53,928 bases of DNA, taken from positions 1 through 53,928 of the forward strand of contig JACPYV010000049.1 of NCBI GenBank assembly GCA_016195825.1, given 5' to 3'. The DNA is from Burkholderiales bacterium (lineage in GTDB: Bacteria; Pseudomonadota; Gammaproteobacteria; Burkholderiales; Burkholderiaceae_C). The notes beneath the pieces were generated by a model that saw nothing but the letters and a program-made list of their open reading frames with translations, searched no databases and was not told the DNA's origin. This document shows, in pieces, positions 13,522 to 22,457 of this stretch. Both the position numbers and the translations under genes were made by a program. The number at the start of each line of letters is the position of its first letter. The stretch's first letter is position 1.

Positions 13522-16263
13522 ATGACCCCAGTCCGCTCCTTCACCCTGCACACGCTGGCGCAAGCCGCCCTGCTTGCCGCCGCCACCTTGCCAGCCCATG
13601 CGCAAGATCAGAAGCTCGAACGCGTCGAGATCACCGGCTCCAGCATCAAGCGCGTGGACGCCGAGACCGCGCTGCCGGTACAGATCATCAAGCGCGAAGA
13701 CATCGACAAGACTGGCGCCACCACGGCGGCCGAGCTGCTCAAGAGCATCAGTGCCTCGACCGCGCCGCTGTCCGATGGCGCCAGCATCACGGACGGCACC
13801 TCGGGCCAGCGCGGCTTCAACGGCGCCAACCTGCGCGGCATCGGCGTGAGCAGCACGCTGGTGCTGCTCAACGGCCGGCGCCTGGCCAACTTCGCCTCGC
13901 CCGGTGACAACGCCGGCGTGGACCTCAACAGCATCCCGGCCGGTGCCATCCAGCGCGTGGAAGTGCTCAAGGACGGTGCCTCCGCCATCTATGGCACCGA
14001 CGCCATCGGTGGCGTCATCAACTTCATCACCCGCAAGGACTACCGCGGCGTGGACATCGGCGCATCCGTGGCCGGCACGCAGGAGGGCGGCGCGGGCAAG
14101 CGCACCTTCACGCTGTCCGGCGGCGTGGGCGACCTGTCGGCCGACCGCTTCAACGTCTTCGCGGTGCTGGACATCCAGCGCTTGGACGCGCTGCGCTCCA
14201 GCCAGCGCCAGTTCATACAGGACCGCCCGCTGGCCACGCTGCTGCCGGCGCTGATGTCCAGTAACACTTTCCCCGCCAACGTCGACATCTCCAGCGCCCA
14301 GCGCAACGCGCTGATCAAGGCCGGCCTGCTGCCCGCGGGCACCACGCAGACGCGCATCAACCCTGCCAACCCGGGCTGCAACACGCTGACCGACGCCACC
14401 GTCTACGCGCCCGCGGGCCCCGGCGGCAAGCTGGGCTGCAGCTACGACTACATGAAGGACACCGAGCTGTACCCCGAGGCCAAGAAGGACAGCCTGCTCG
14501 TCCGCGGCAGCGTCAAGGTGGCCGAGGACCACCAGCTCTACGCCGAGCTGATGCGCAGCCAGGCCGACTCGCGCTACGTGCTCAGCCCCAACCCGCAGCG
14601 CATCCGCAACCTGCCGCTGAGCGTGCTGCCCCAGACCTGGCGCGACGCGCTGGCCAACCCGGCCAACTACCCCACGGGCACGACGCCGTCGGCCACCTTC
14701 AGCGGCATCCGCTACCGCATGACCGAGGCCGGCAACCGCACCAACCTCGTCAAGGCCACGGCGGACCGCGCCGTCGTCGGCGCCACCGGCACCGTGGCCG
14801 GCTGGGACTACGACGTCGGCCTGTCCCAGGCCACCAACAAGGCCGTGGACAACTACACCGGGGGCTACACGCTGTACGACAAGCTCGACAGCGGCGTGCG
14901 CAACGGCACGATCAACCCCTTCCAGCCCAGCAATGCGGCCAAGGACTACTTCGGCAGCATCCAGGTCAACGACGACGCGCGCCGTTCCAAGGGCACCACG
15001 CGTTCGCTGGACTTCAAGATCTCCAACACGCTGGCCCAGCTCGAAGGCGGCGACCTCGCCTTGGCCCTGGGCGGCGAGCTGCGTCACGAGAACGCCACGT
15101 TCACGCCGTCGGCGCTGCTGTTGTCCAACAACATCGCCGGCGACCGCGGCACAACGGGTGTGGACAGCCTGAAAGCCACCGACGACAGCCGAAGCGTGCG
15201 CTCGGCCTTCGCCGAACTGAACGCACCGGTCACCAAGACGCTGGAGCTGCAGTTCGCGCTGCGCCACGACCACTACAGCGAGGTCGGCGGCACCACCAAC
15301 CCCAAGATCGGCGTGCGCTACCAGCCCACTAAGCAGCTGGTGCTGCGCGGCTCGGCCGGCACAGGCTTCCGTGCGCCGTCGCTGGCCGACCTGAAGCGCC
15401 CCACCACCTTCGGCAGCGCCGCCAGCTTCCTGACCGATCCGCAGTGCGTGAAGACCGGGCTGGACAGCATCGACGGCTGTACCGATCAGTACCCCGTCGA
15501 GCGGCGCTCCAACCCCAACCTCAAGCCCGAGAAGTCGCGCCAGTTCGGGCTGGGCTTCGTCTTCGAGGCCAGCCGTGACCTGACCTTCGGCGTCGACTAC
15601 TGGAACATCCTGAAGAAGGATGTCATCTCCACGCTGGGCGAGCAGATCATCGTGGACAGCCCCGACAAGTACAACGGCAAGTACATCCAGCGCGATGCCG
15701 ACGGCTACATCAGCAACATCCTGCTGGTGAAGGAGAACCAGGGCCGCTTGAAGACGTCGGGCCTGGACCTGAGCTTCGACCTGCGTATGCCGCTGGGCGA
15801 TGCCGGCCGGCTGAGCCTGGGAGGCACCGGCACCTGGATCAACAACTACGACCGCCAGTTCGGCCCGCTGGAGGCGGACCGCAGCAACCTCGGCGTGTTC
15901 CTGAACGACCAGGTCGTGCAGCGCTGGCGCCACCGCCTCAACGTCGGCTACGACGTGGGCCCGGTCAGCCTGACGCTGGCCAACGGCTTCTCGTCCGGCT
16001 ACACCGACCAGAACACCACCTACGACCCGGCCGCCAACTCGCTGCTGCCGTCGCGCAAGGTCAAGGCCTACTCGCTGTGGGACCTGACCGGCAGCTACCA
16101 GGTCAGCAAGGCACTCAAGGTGCGCGCCGGCATCCTGAACCTGGCCAACACCGCGCCGCCGTTCTCCAACCAGGCCTACTACTTCCTGGCCGGCTACGAC
16201 CCCACTTACACCGACCCGCGCGGCCGCAGCTACTACGTCAGCGTCAACTACCAGATGCGCTGA
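13522..16263 (+). CDS. TonB-dependent outer membrane receptor
   Basis: A 913-residue outer membrane transporter powered by TonB-ExbBD. It has a signal peptide (about 1-27, ending LPAHAQ). A plug domain (about 35-165) contains RVEITGSSIKRVDAET, LRGIGVSSTLVLLNGRRLA and VEVLKDGASAIYGTDAIGGV. A long beta barrel follows, with GFRAPSLADL and the terminal strand YYVSVNYQMR. The start at ATG 13522 gives the signal peptide directly. It is divergent from the cyanophycinase gene and shares its ArgR-type control region. Uptake of beta-Asp-Arg or cyanophycin fragments is therefore likely, though the substrate cannot be read from sequence. Confidence 0.92.
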   Translation: MTPVRSFTLHTLAQAALLAAATLPAHAQDQKLERVEITGSSIKRVDAETALPVQIIKREDIDKTGATTAAELLKSISASTAPLSDGASITDGTSGQRGFNGANLRGIGVSSTLVLLNGRRLANFASPGDNAGVDLNSIPAGAIQRVEVLKDGASAIYGTDAIGGVINFITRKDYRGVDIGASVAGTQEGGAGKRTFTLSGGVGDLSADRFNVFAVLDIQRLDALRSSQRQFIQDRPLATLLPALMSSNTFPANVDISSAQRNALIKAGLLPAGTTQTRINPANPGCNTLTDATVYAPAGPGGKLGCSYDYMKDTELYPEAKKDSLLVRGSVKVAEDHQLYAELMRSQADSRYVLSPNPQRIRNLPLSVLPQTWRDALANPANYPTGTTPSATFSGIRYRMTEAGNRTNLVKATADRAVVGATGTVAGWDYDVGLSQATNKAVDNYTGGYTLYDKLDSGVRNGTINPFQPSNAAKDYFGSIQVNDDARRSKGTTRSLDFKISNTLAQLEGGDLALALGGELRHENATFTPSALLLSNNIAGDRGTTGVDSLKATDDSRSVRSAFAELNAPVTKTLELQFALRHDHYSEVGGTTNPKIGVRYQPTKQLVLRGSAGTGFRAPSLADLKRPTTFGSAASFLTDPQCVKTGLDSIDGCTDQYPVERRSNPNLKPEKSRQFGLGFVFEASRDLTFGVDYWNILKKDVISTLGEQIIVDSPDKYNGKYIQRDADGYISNILLVKENQGRLKTSGLDLSFDLRMPLGDAGRLSLGGTGTWINNYDRQFGPLEADRSNLGVFLNDQVVQRWRHRLNVGYDVGPVSLTLANGFSSGYTDQNTTYDPAANSLLPSRKVKAYSLWDLTGSYQVSKALKVRAGILNLANTAPPFSNQAYYFLAGYDPTYTDPRGRSYYVSVNYQMR

Positions 16264-16357
16264 TCGCGCTGTGCCGGTCCGCCGGCTGATACAGCACACC
16301 GGGCGGCGGGTCTCGCTGTAGCTTCACGCCCGGGCCGCCGGGCGCTGCAATGGCCGC

Positions 16358-16942
16358 ATGAACGAGATGCTGCCTTTGCTGACCTATTGCCTGCTGATGT
16401 CCAGCACGCCCGGTCCCAACAACATGATGCTGGTCACGTGCGGTGCCCACCACGGCTACCGGCGCACGCTGCCGGCCATCCTGGGCATCAACACGGGCGG
16501 TGCGGTGCAGGTCTTCGCCACCTGCATGGGGCTGGGGACGCTGTTCGTCGCCTGGCCGGCGCTGCATGCCGTGCTGCGTGTGGCCGGCACGCTCTACATG
16601 CTGGTGTTGGCCTGGCGTTTGGCCGGCAGCCCGGTGGCGCACGACCGGCCGGCCGAGCAGCTGAGCTTCGCCCAGGCCGCGCTGTTCCAGGCGGTCAACC
16701 CCAAGAGCTGGATCAAGGCGGTGACGGTGGCCACCGTCTTCATGCCGCCGCAGCTCAGCGTGCCGGCGGGGGCGCTGCTGGTCAGCGTCGTCGGCGCGGT
16801 CATCGGTTTCCCGTGCATCTCGATGTGGGCGCTGTTCGGCGCCGGCATCGGCCGCTTCCTGTCCAGCCCGGCGCGGCGGCGCTTGTTCAATGTCATCATG
16901 GCCGCCTCCCTGGCCGTGCTGGCCCTCATGCTGCTGCGCTGA
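16358..16942 (+). CDS. LysE/RhtB family amino acid exporter
   Basis: A 194-residue inner-membrane protein with about six hydrophobic helices. The N-terminal STPGPNNMMLVTCGAHHGYR and the GYRRTLPAILGI segment are typical of the LysE/RhtB superfamily, as is FQAVNPKSWIKAVTVAT in the second half. These proteins export amino acids such as lysine, arginine, threonine or homoserine. It follows the TonB receptor by 94 bp on the same strand, and its stop overlaps the next start as TGATG. Next to an arginine-yielding pathway, a role as overflow valve is a reasonable guess. Typical length. Confidence 0.88.
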   Translation: MNEMLPLLTYCLLMSSTPGPNNMMLVTCGAHHGYRRTLPAILGINTGGAVQVFATCMGLGTLFVAWPALHAVLRVAGTLYMLVLAWRLAGSPVAHDRPAEQLSFAQAALFQAVNPKSWIKAVTVATVFMPPQLSVPAGALLVSVVGAVIGFPCISMWALFGAGIGRFLSSPARRRLFNVIMAASLAVLALMLLR

Positions 16943-18390
16943 TGTTTTCGCTGGACCGTGACTCGCCCACGCCGCTGACCGACCAGATCGAGCAGCGGCT
17001 GCACGCGCTGATCGCCAGCGCCCAGCTCCCGCCAGGCGCGCGGCTGAACTCCATCCGCCAGCTGGCGTCGCAACTCAGTGTCAGCCCCAACACCGTGGTG
17101 GTGGCCTATGACCGGCTGGTGGCCGCAGGGTTGATCGACTCGCGCGGCACCGCCGGCTTCTTTGTCGCCGAGGGCCCGGCCGATGCGATGCCCGACGCGG
17201 TGCGCGTGGAGGCCGGCGAGGAGCAGGAAGCCGTCTGGCTGGCCCAGCAGGCCAACGACCAGCGTGCCGGCGTGCTGCTGGCCAGCAGCGGTGCCTTGCC
17301 CGCCACCTGGCTGGAAGACGCCGTGCCCGCAGCCGCGGTGCAGCGCGGCCTGGCGCGGTCCAGCGCTGGCATGGCCTCACGCTGCCCGCCCCAGGGCCTG
17401 CCCGAGCTGCGCGAGCGCATCGCCGCGATGCTGCGCAGCCAAGGCATTGCCGTGGACGCCGGCCGCGTGCTGACCACGTACGGCGGCACCCATGCCATCG
17501 ACCTGATCTGCCGGGCGCTGCTGCGCCCGGGCGACACGGTGGCGGTGGAGACGCCGGGCTACTTCCTGCTGTTCGACCGCCTGCGCCAGGCCGGCGTGAC
17601 CATCGTGCCCGTGCCGCGCCGCCCCGACGGCATTGATCTCGAAGCGCTGGACGTCGCCTGCACCGAGCACCGGCCGCGGCTGCTGTTCATCCAGACCGTA
17701 CTGCACAACCCCACCGGCTGGGGCAGCACGGCGGCCAACCTGCACCGCGTGCTGATGCTGGCGCAGCGCCACGGCTTCCTGATCGCCGAGGACGACGTGC
17801 AAGGCCATTTCCATCCCGGCGCACCCACGCGACTGGCCCAGCTGTCCGGGCTGGACCGCGTCATCTACTACTCCAGCTTCTGCAAGGCCATGAGCCCCGC
17901 GATGCGGCTGGGCTATCTGGCCGCGGAGCCGTCACTGATCAAAGCACTGATGCGCGAGAAGATCCTCTCGGTGCTCACCACCTCCGCGCTCAACGAGTTC
18001 GTGCTTCTGGAGGTGTTGTCCGCCGGCCGCTGGCGCAAGCACCTTGACCGCCTGCAGCAGCGCCTGGCCGTGGCCCGCGCGGCGGCCACGCGGCAACTGC
18101 GCCAGGCCGGCGTGCTGCTTGAGCATGCGGGCGAGGGCGGGCTCTTCCTGTGGGGTGCCGTGCCGGCCGGCGTGGACGTGGACGGCGTCGTGAAAGACGC
18201 CTTCCGCCACGGCATCCTGCTGGTGCGCGGCGCCACCTTCGCGGCCGACGGTGCGCCCGACCCGCACATCCGCTTCAACGCCGCGTTCAGCCAGCAGCCG
18301 CGGCTGGCGGAGTACCTGCAAGGCCAGCTGAGTGCGGCCACCAGCGCGCAGCTGGCCCTGGAGCGCGCTCGCAGCCGCGCGGGCGTCTAG
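16942..18390 (+). CDS. MocR/PdxR-type GntR regulator with aminotransferase domain
   Basis: A 482-residue regulator starting at ATG 16942. An N-terminal winged helix (about 10-75; PGARLNSIRQLASQLSVSPN) is fused to a fold type I aminotransferase-like domain (about 110-460). The PLP-binding lysine is in YYSSFCKAMSPAMRLGYL, and HNPTGWGST holds the cofactor-pocket Asn. MocR proteins sense PLP, amino acids or GABA-like ligands through this domain. One-base overlap with lysE indicates co-transcription, so it probably regulates the exporter in response to an amino acid. This pairing is common, though usually divergent. The last 4 bp overlap the convergent MOSC gene. Confidence 0.88.
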   Translation: MFSLDRDSPTPLTDQIEQRLHALIASAQLPPGARLNSIRQLASQLSVSPNTVVVAYDRLVAAGLIDSRGTAGFFVAEGPADAMPDAVRVEAGEEQEAVWLAQQANDQRAGVLLASSGALPATWLEDAVPAAAVQRGLARSSAGMASRCPPQGLPELRERIAAMLRSQGIAVDAGRVLTTYGGTHAIDLICRALLRPGDTVAVETPGYFLLFDRLRQAGVTIVPVPRRPDGIDLEALDVACTEHRPRLLFIQTVLHNPTGWGSTAANLHRVLMLAQRHGFLIAEDDVQGHFHPGAPTRLAQLSGLDRVIYYSSFCKAMSPAMRLGYLAAEPSLIKALMREKILSVLTTSALNEFVLLEVLSAGRWRKHLDRLQQRLAVARAAATRQLRQAGVLLEHAGEGGLFLWGAVPAGVDVDGVVKDAFRHGILLVRGATFAADGAPDPHIRFNAAFSQQPRLAEYLQGQLSAATSAQLALERARSRAGV

Positions 18391-18881
18391 CCCAGGGCGA
18401 CCACCGCGTCACCGACCTCAATGGCGCCGCCTTCCAGCACGCGCGCCGTCATGCCGCCGTGGCCACGCATGGCGGCGTAGCCGCCCGGGCCGATGACCTC
18501 CTCCATGCGCGAGCAGGGCTGGCAAGGCCCCACGATCTGCAGCAGCGCCGCGCCGACGCGCAGCCTGGCGTTCTTCAGCGACAGCAGGTTGATGCCGGAG
18601 ACCACCAGGTTGCGGCGCAGCCCCACGGGGTCGATGGCGCCGCTGCGCGCGAACGCGGCGATCAGCGGCAGGTGCTCCTGCTGGATCAGCGTCACCTGGC
18701 GCGTCGACAGCTCGGCCTCGCCGCGCTTGCCAAGCCGGTCGTCGGCCAGGCCGATGCCGGCCAGCGCCACCGTCTGCTCGACGCGGCGCGCCGGGTCGCG
18801 CGGTGTACCGCGCACGATGATGGCTTCGACCCGCCCCTGGATGTGGGCCGGCGGGGTGTTGAGGTCACGCAGGGTTTTCAT
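18387..18881 (-). CDS. MOSC domain protein
   Basis: A 164-residue soluble protein from ATG 18881. The MOSC pattern is visible: VEAIIVRG and GIGLADDRLGKRG near the N-terminus, QVTLIQQEHL, GLRRNLVVSGINLLSL, and the C-terminal cysteine motif VGPCQPCSRMEE with MRGHGGMTARVLEGG. MOSC domains bind the molybdenum cofactor or a sulfur carried on the conserved Cys, as in YiiM-like proteins. The physiological substrate here is unknown. The gene is convergent with the MocR gene, with a 4-bp overlap. Confidence 0.88.
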   Translation of the reverse strand: MKTLRDLNTPPAHIQGRVEAIIVRGTPRDPARRVEQTVALAGIGLADDRLGKRGEAELSTRQVTLIQQEHLPLIAAFARSGAIDPVGLRRNLVVSGINLLSLKNARLRVGAALLQIVGPCQPCSRMEEVIGPGGYAAMRGHGGMTARVLEGGAIEVGDAVVALG

Positions 18882-18920
18882 GCGACCACGTTAGCGCAGA
18901 CCGTCCTGCGCCGCGCCGGG

Positions 18921-18964
18921 ACTACGGTGCCCATACCGTAGGCGTCAAGGGCGCCTACCGTAGT
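18921..18964. promoter_or_regulatory. nested palindromes, probable operator
   Basis: The unit ACTACGGT (18921-18928) is repeated in inverted form as ACCGTAG (18935-18941) and ACCGTAGT (18957-18964). A second pair, CGTAGGCG (18938-18945) and GCGCCTACCG (18951-18960), is nested inside. The region lies between the divergent MOSC and DUF2917 genes, 57 bp before the DUF2917 start. Three copies of one element in a short gene-free region look like a transcription factor binding array. Confidence 0.5.
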
Positions 18965-19025
18965 GCGCCGACTTCGCCGACAGGCGCCGGGCACCCAGAC
19001 TGGCGTTGTTCCCAAGGAGCCCGCC

Positions 19026-19316
19026 ATGAACCTCGCTGTCACGCTGCCCCGCCTTCTGCCCTGGGTCTGGCCCGCGTGGGTGACCCGGACCCCGAAGGCG
19101 CCGGTGCTGCATCGACTGCGGCCTGACGCATTCATGACGCTGGCCGACAGACGGCTGCAGCTGCGCGTGCTGCGTGGCTGCGTGTGGATCACGCGCGATG
19201 GCTGCCCGGCAGACCTGGTGTTGGGCGCTGGCGACGTGTTCGAACAGCACCCGGGTGCGCCGGTGCTGGTCCAAGCGCTCGACGACGCAGAACTTTCGAT
19301 TGCCCCAGGCGGGTAG
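19026..19316 (+). CDS. DUF2917 family protein
   Basis: A 96-residue protein from ATG 19026, preceded by AAGGAG at good distance. The core LQLRVLRGCVWITRDGCPAD followed by DLVLGAGDVF and a final beta strand gives a small cupin-like beta fold typical of DUF2917. Function of the family is unknown. It lies upstream of the hydrolase-LuxR gene by 42 bp on the same strand, so the two may form one transcript controlled by the palindromes before it. Confidence 0.75.
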   Translation: MNLAVTLPRLLPWVWPAWVTRTPKAPVLHRLRPDAFMTLADRRLQLRVLRGCVWITRDGCPADLVLGAGDVFEQHPGAPVLVQALDDAELSIAPGG

Positions 19317-19358
19317 CGCGCGCAAGATGCGTGACACCTCCGCCTTCCAGGTCGCCCA

Positions 19359-20429
19359 GTGGAACCCAGCCAGGATCTGCGTTTTTGCGTGACCCCGGAT
19401 CGCGTGACGCTGGCCTGCGCGCTGACGGGTAGCGGTCCGAAGCTGGTGCGCGCGGGCACCTGGGTCAGCCACCTCGAATGCGAGCTTCGCGAGCCGCACA
19501 CATGGTCGACCCTGGAGGCGCTGGGACACCATCGCACGCTCGTGCGCTACGACCCGCGCGGCTGCGGACTTTCTACGCGCGAGGTGCCACCCTTCGACTT
19601 CGAGACGCTGCTCGGTGATTTCGAAGTGGTGATGGATGCCATGGCGCCTGAGCCTGCGGCGCTGCTGGGCATTTCGTGCGGAGCGCCCCTGGCCATCGCC
19701 TACGCCGCCCGGCATCCGCATCGAGTCACGGCACTGGTCCTGGTCAACGGCTTCGCCCGCGCCTATTTCAGTGCGCCGACGACGCCTCCCTATCTTCTCG
19801 AAGAGGCCAAGCTGTTGCTCGCCACGGCGCGTCAGGGCTGGGCGCAGGAGAAGTCGCCGTTTCGGCAGATCTTCCTGGCGCAGCTGATGGGCGCGGCGGT
19901 GTCGGACGTTGCCGCCCGGCATCTCGTCAGCGAACGCATGCGACTGTCCATGACGCCCGACATCGCGGAGCGACACCTGCGCTCGAACTACGGCATCGAC
20001 GTGAAAGCGCAGTGCGCGCTGGTGCAGTGCCCGACGCTGGTTTTCCATGCACGCGACGACCAGATGGTCTCGCTGGAGCAGGGCCGCAAGCTCGTGGCCT
20101 GGATTCCGGGTGCACGCTTCGTGCTGCTGGACAGTGATAGCCACATCATGCCCGCCGGCCAGGACGCCGGGCGCATGTTCATCGCCGAGACCATCGAGTT
20201 TCTCGGCGGCAGCCGCCCCGACCGGCCGCGTCTGAGCCGCCGCCAGACGCAGATCCTGTGCCTCGTGGCCCAGGGCATGACGGACAAACAGGCAGCACGG
20301 GAGCTGGGGCTGAGTCCCCGCACCGTCGAAATGCATGTGGCGCTGGCCTTGCGCGCGCTGGACTGCGCCAACCGCGCCGAGGCCGTCCACCGGGCCGGCC
20401 AGGAAGGCTTGCTGGTCGAGGTCGATTGA
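19359..20429 (+). CDS. alpha/beta-hydrolase fused to a LuxR DNA-binding domain
   Basis: A 356-residue one-component regulator from GTG 19359. The N-terminal alpha/beta hydrolase domain (about 10-280) has an oxyanion/nucleophile elbow LLGISCGAPLA (GxSxG), an acid in FHARDDQMV and a His in LDSDSHIMPAG, so the triad appears complete. The C-terminal LuxR helix-turn-helix (about 290-350) shows LSRRQTQILCLVAQGMTDKQ and ELGLSPRTVEMHV. Such fusions probably sense a small hydrolysable or bindable ligand with the hydrolase domain; the ligand is unknown. A strong terminator follows. Confidence 0.85.
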   Translation: MEPSQDLRFCVTPDRVTLACALTGSGPKLVRAGTWVSHLECELREPHTWSTLEALGHHRTLVRYDPRGCGLSTREVPPFDFETLLGDFEVVMDAMAPEPAALLGISCGAPLAIAYAARHPHRVTALVLVNGFARAYFSAPTTPPYLLEEAKLLLATARQGWAQEKSPFRQIFLAQLMGAAVSDVAARHLVSERMRLSMTPDIAERHLRSNYGIDVKAQCALVQCPTLVFHARDDQMVSLEQGRKLVAWIPGARFVLLDSDSHIMPAGQDAGRMFIAETIEFLGGSRPDRPRLSRRQTQILCLVAQGMTDKQAARELGLSPRTVEMHVALALRALDCANRAEAVHRAGQEGLLVEVD

Positions 20430-20440
20430 GAAAACGACAC

Positions 20441-20489
20441 GGGCCGCCTTTCGGCGGCCCGCAAGGGCGAGGCCGCGGCATGCGGCCTC
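20441..20489. terminator. two hairpins between convergent genes
   Basis: GGGCCGCC TTTC GGCGGCCC at 20441-20460 is an 8-bp stem with a 4-nt loop, followed by a second stem GAGGCCGC / GCGGCCTC at 20469-20489. They sit between the ends of the LuxR fusion gene and gap, and probably end transcription from both sides. No long T run is present. Confidence 0.6.
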
Positions 20490-20502
20490 GGGGTGGCTGG
20501 GG

Positions 20503-21594
<1,092 letters not shown>

Positions 21595-22275
21595 TCAGCC
21601 CAGCTTGATGGTGCCGCAGGGCACGTCCACGGTCATTGGGTTGTTGAGCAGGTACTCGAAGTCCGGACGTGTCACATCCATCACCAGTTCGCTGAGCCAT
21701 GCGATCAGTGGTGCCCGCGCCGTGTTCCTGGAGCCCTGCTCGGTCACTTCGTTGGAAAAGGCCGGCTGACCGAGTCGCCATGTCAGCTGGAATGGGCAGC
21801 CCATGGCGTCCAGATCGAAGGCCACCGGTCGCGCTTGCAGGTTTTTCATCCCCGCCAGCAGAGGTTGCAGCGACGTGTGCCTCGGAAACGCCGCAGGGAC
21901 GCGCTCGGTCCATGTGAAGTTGAACACTTGGCGATGCTTGAATTCCTGGCCCTTGGCCAGGCAGGGCAACCGGTACTGCCGGGCGTAGTCCACGACTGCG
22001 TTTCGGGTATTCCGACTGACCGAGTTGTAGAGCACGCGGATCTGTGGTTCCCGGTCCGGCGCCGTGAAGGCCACCTCGAGCACGGTGTTGCCCACCCCCA
22101 GGTCCAAGCCCCTTTCGGGGGCCAGCTCACCGCGGATGCCCATCGTGTCCCGTGGCGGCGCTTTCAGGCAGGTGTCCAGCGCCGTATCGGAGGACTGCGC
22201 TTGAGCACTGGCGCAGGTCAGCAGTGCCAAGCTACCCCGTATTGCCGCCTTCCAGGCCCCGTGCCGTTGGCGCAT
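21595..22275 (-). CDS. secreted hypothetical protein, paralog of the next gene
   Basis: A 226-residue protein from ATG 22275, preceded by GGGGAG. A signal peptide covers about 1-27 (SLALLTCASAQAQ). The mature part contains one copy of a unit also found in the upstream gene: VEVAF-like strand, TAPDREPQIRVLYNSVS, then a helix and YRLPCLAKGQEFK. Further shared blocks are MGCPFQLTWRLGQP and MTVDVPCG near the C-terminus. The unit (strand, strand, helix, strand ending LPC) resembles the TonB C-terminal fold, so a periplasmic protein of that kind is possible. I cannot assign a function. Confidence 0.7.
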   Translation of the reverse strand: MRQRHGAWKAAIRGSLALLTCASAQAQSSDTALDTCLKAPPRDTMGIRGELAPERGLDLGVGNTVLEVAFTAPDREPQIRVLYNSVSRNTRNAVVDYARQYRLPCLAKGQEFKHRQVFNFTWTERVPAAFPRHTSLQPLLAGMKNLQARPVAFDLDAMGCPFQLTWRLGQPAFSNEVTEQGSRNTARAPLIAWLSELVMDVTRPDFEYLLNNPMTVDVPCGTIKLG

Positions 22276-22457
22276 GTCGTACTCCCCGTTCCTTGTGAGC
22301 GCAGGGTTGTAACGCGGGAACGGGGTCATGTTGCTCCTAGCTTGTCCCCGGTGTCCCTGAACCCAGCGGCGTGAGGCACGGGGCTGAGCCCAACTTCTCC
22401 AGCAGCGCCTTGGCGCCCATGGTCAGGGACCCCTTGGATCGATTCGCGACTCATGGG

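Noticed and set aside
13267..16299. A 1010-codon minus-strand open frame opposite the TonB receptor
   Set aside because: Its composition (Val/Ala/Gly/Arg/Gln/His rich, no recognisable motifs) is that of a GC-rich shadow, while the plus frame has clear receptor motifs.
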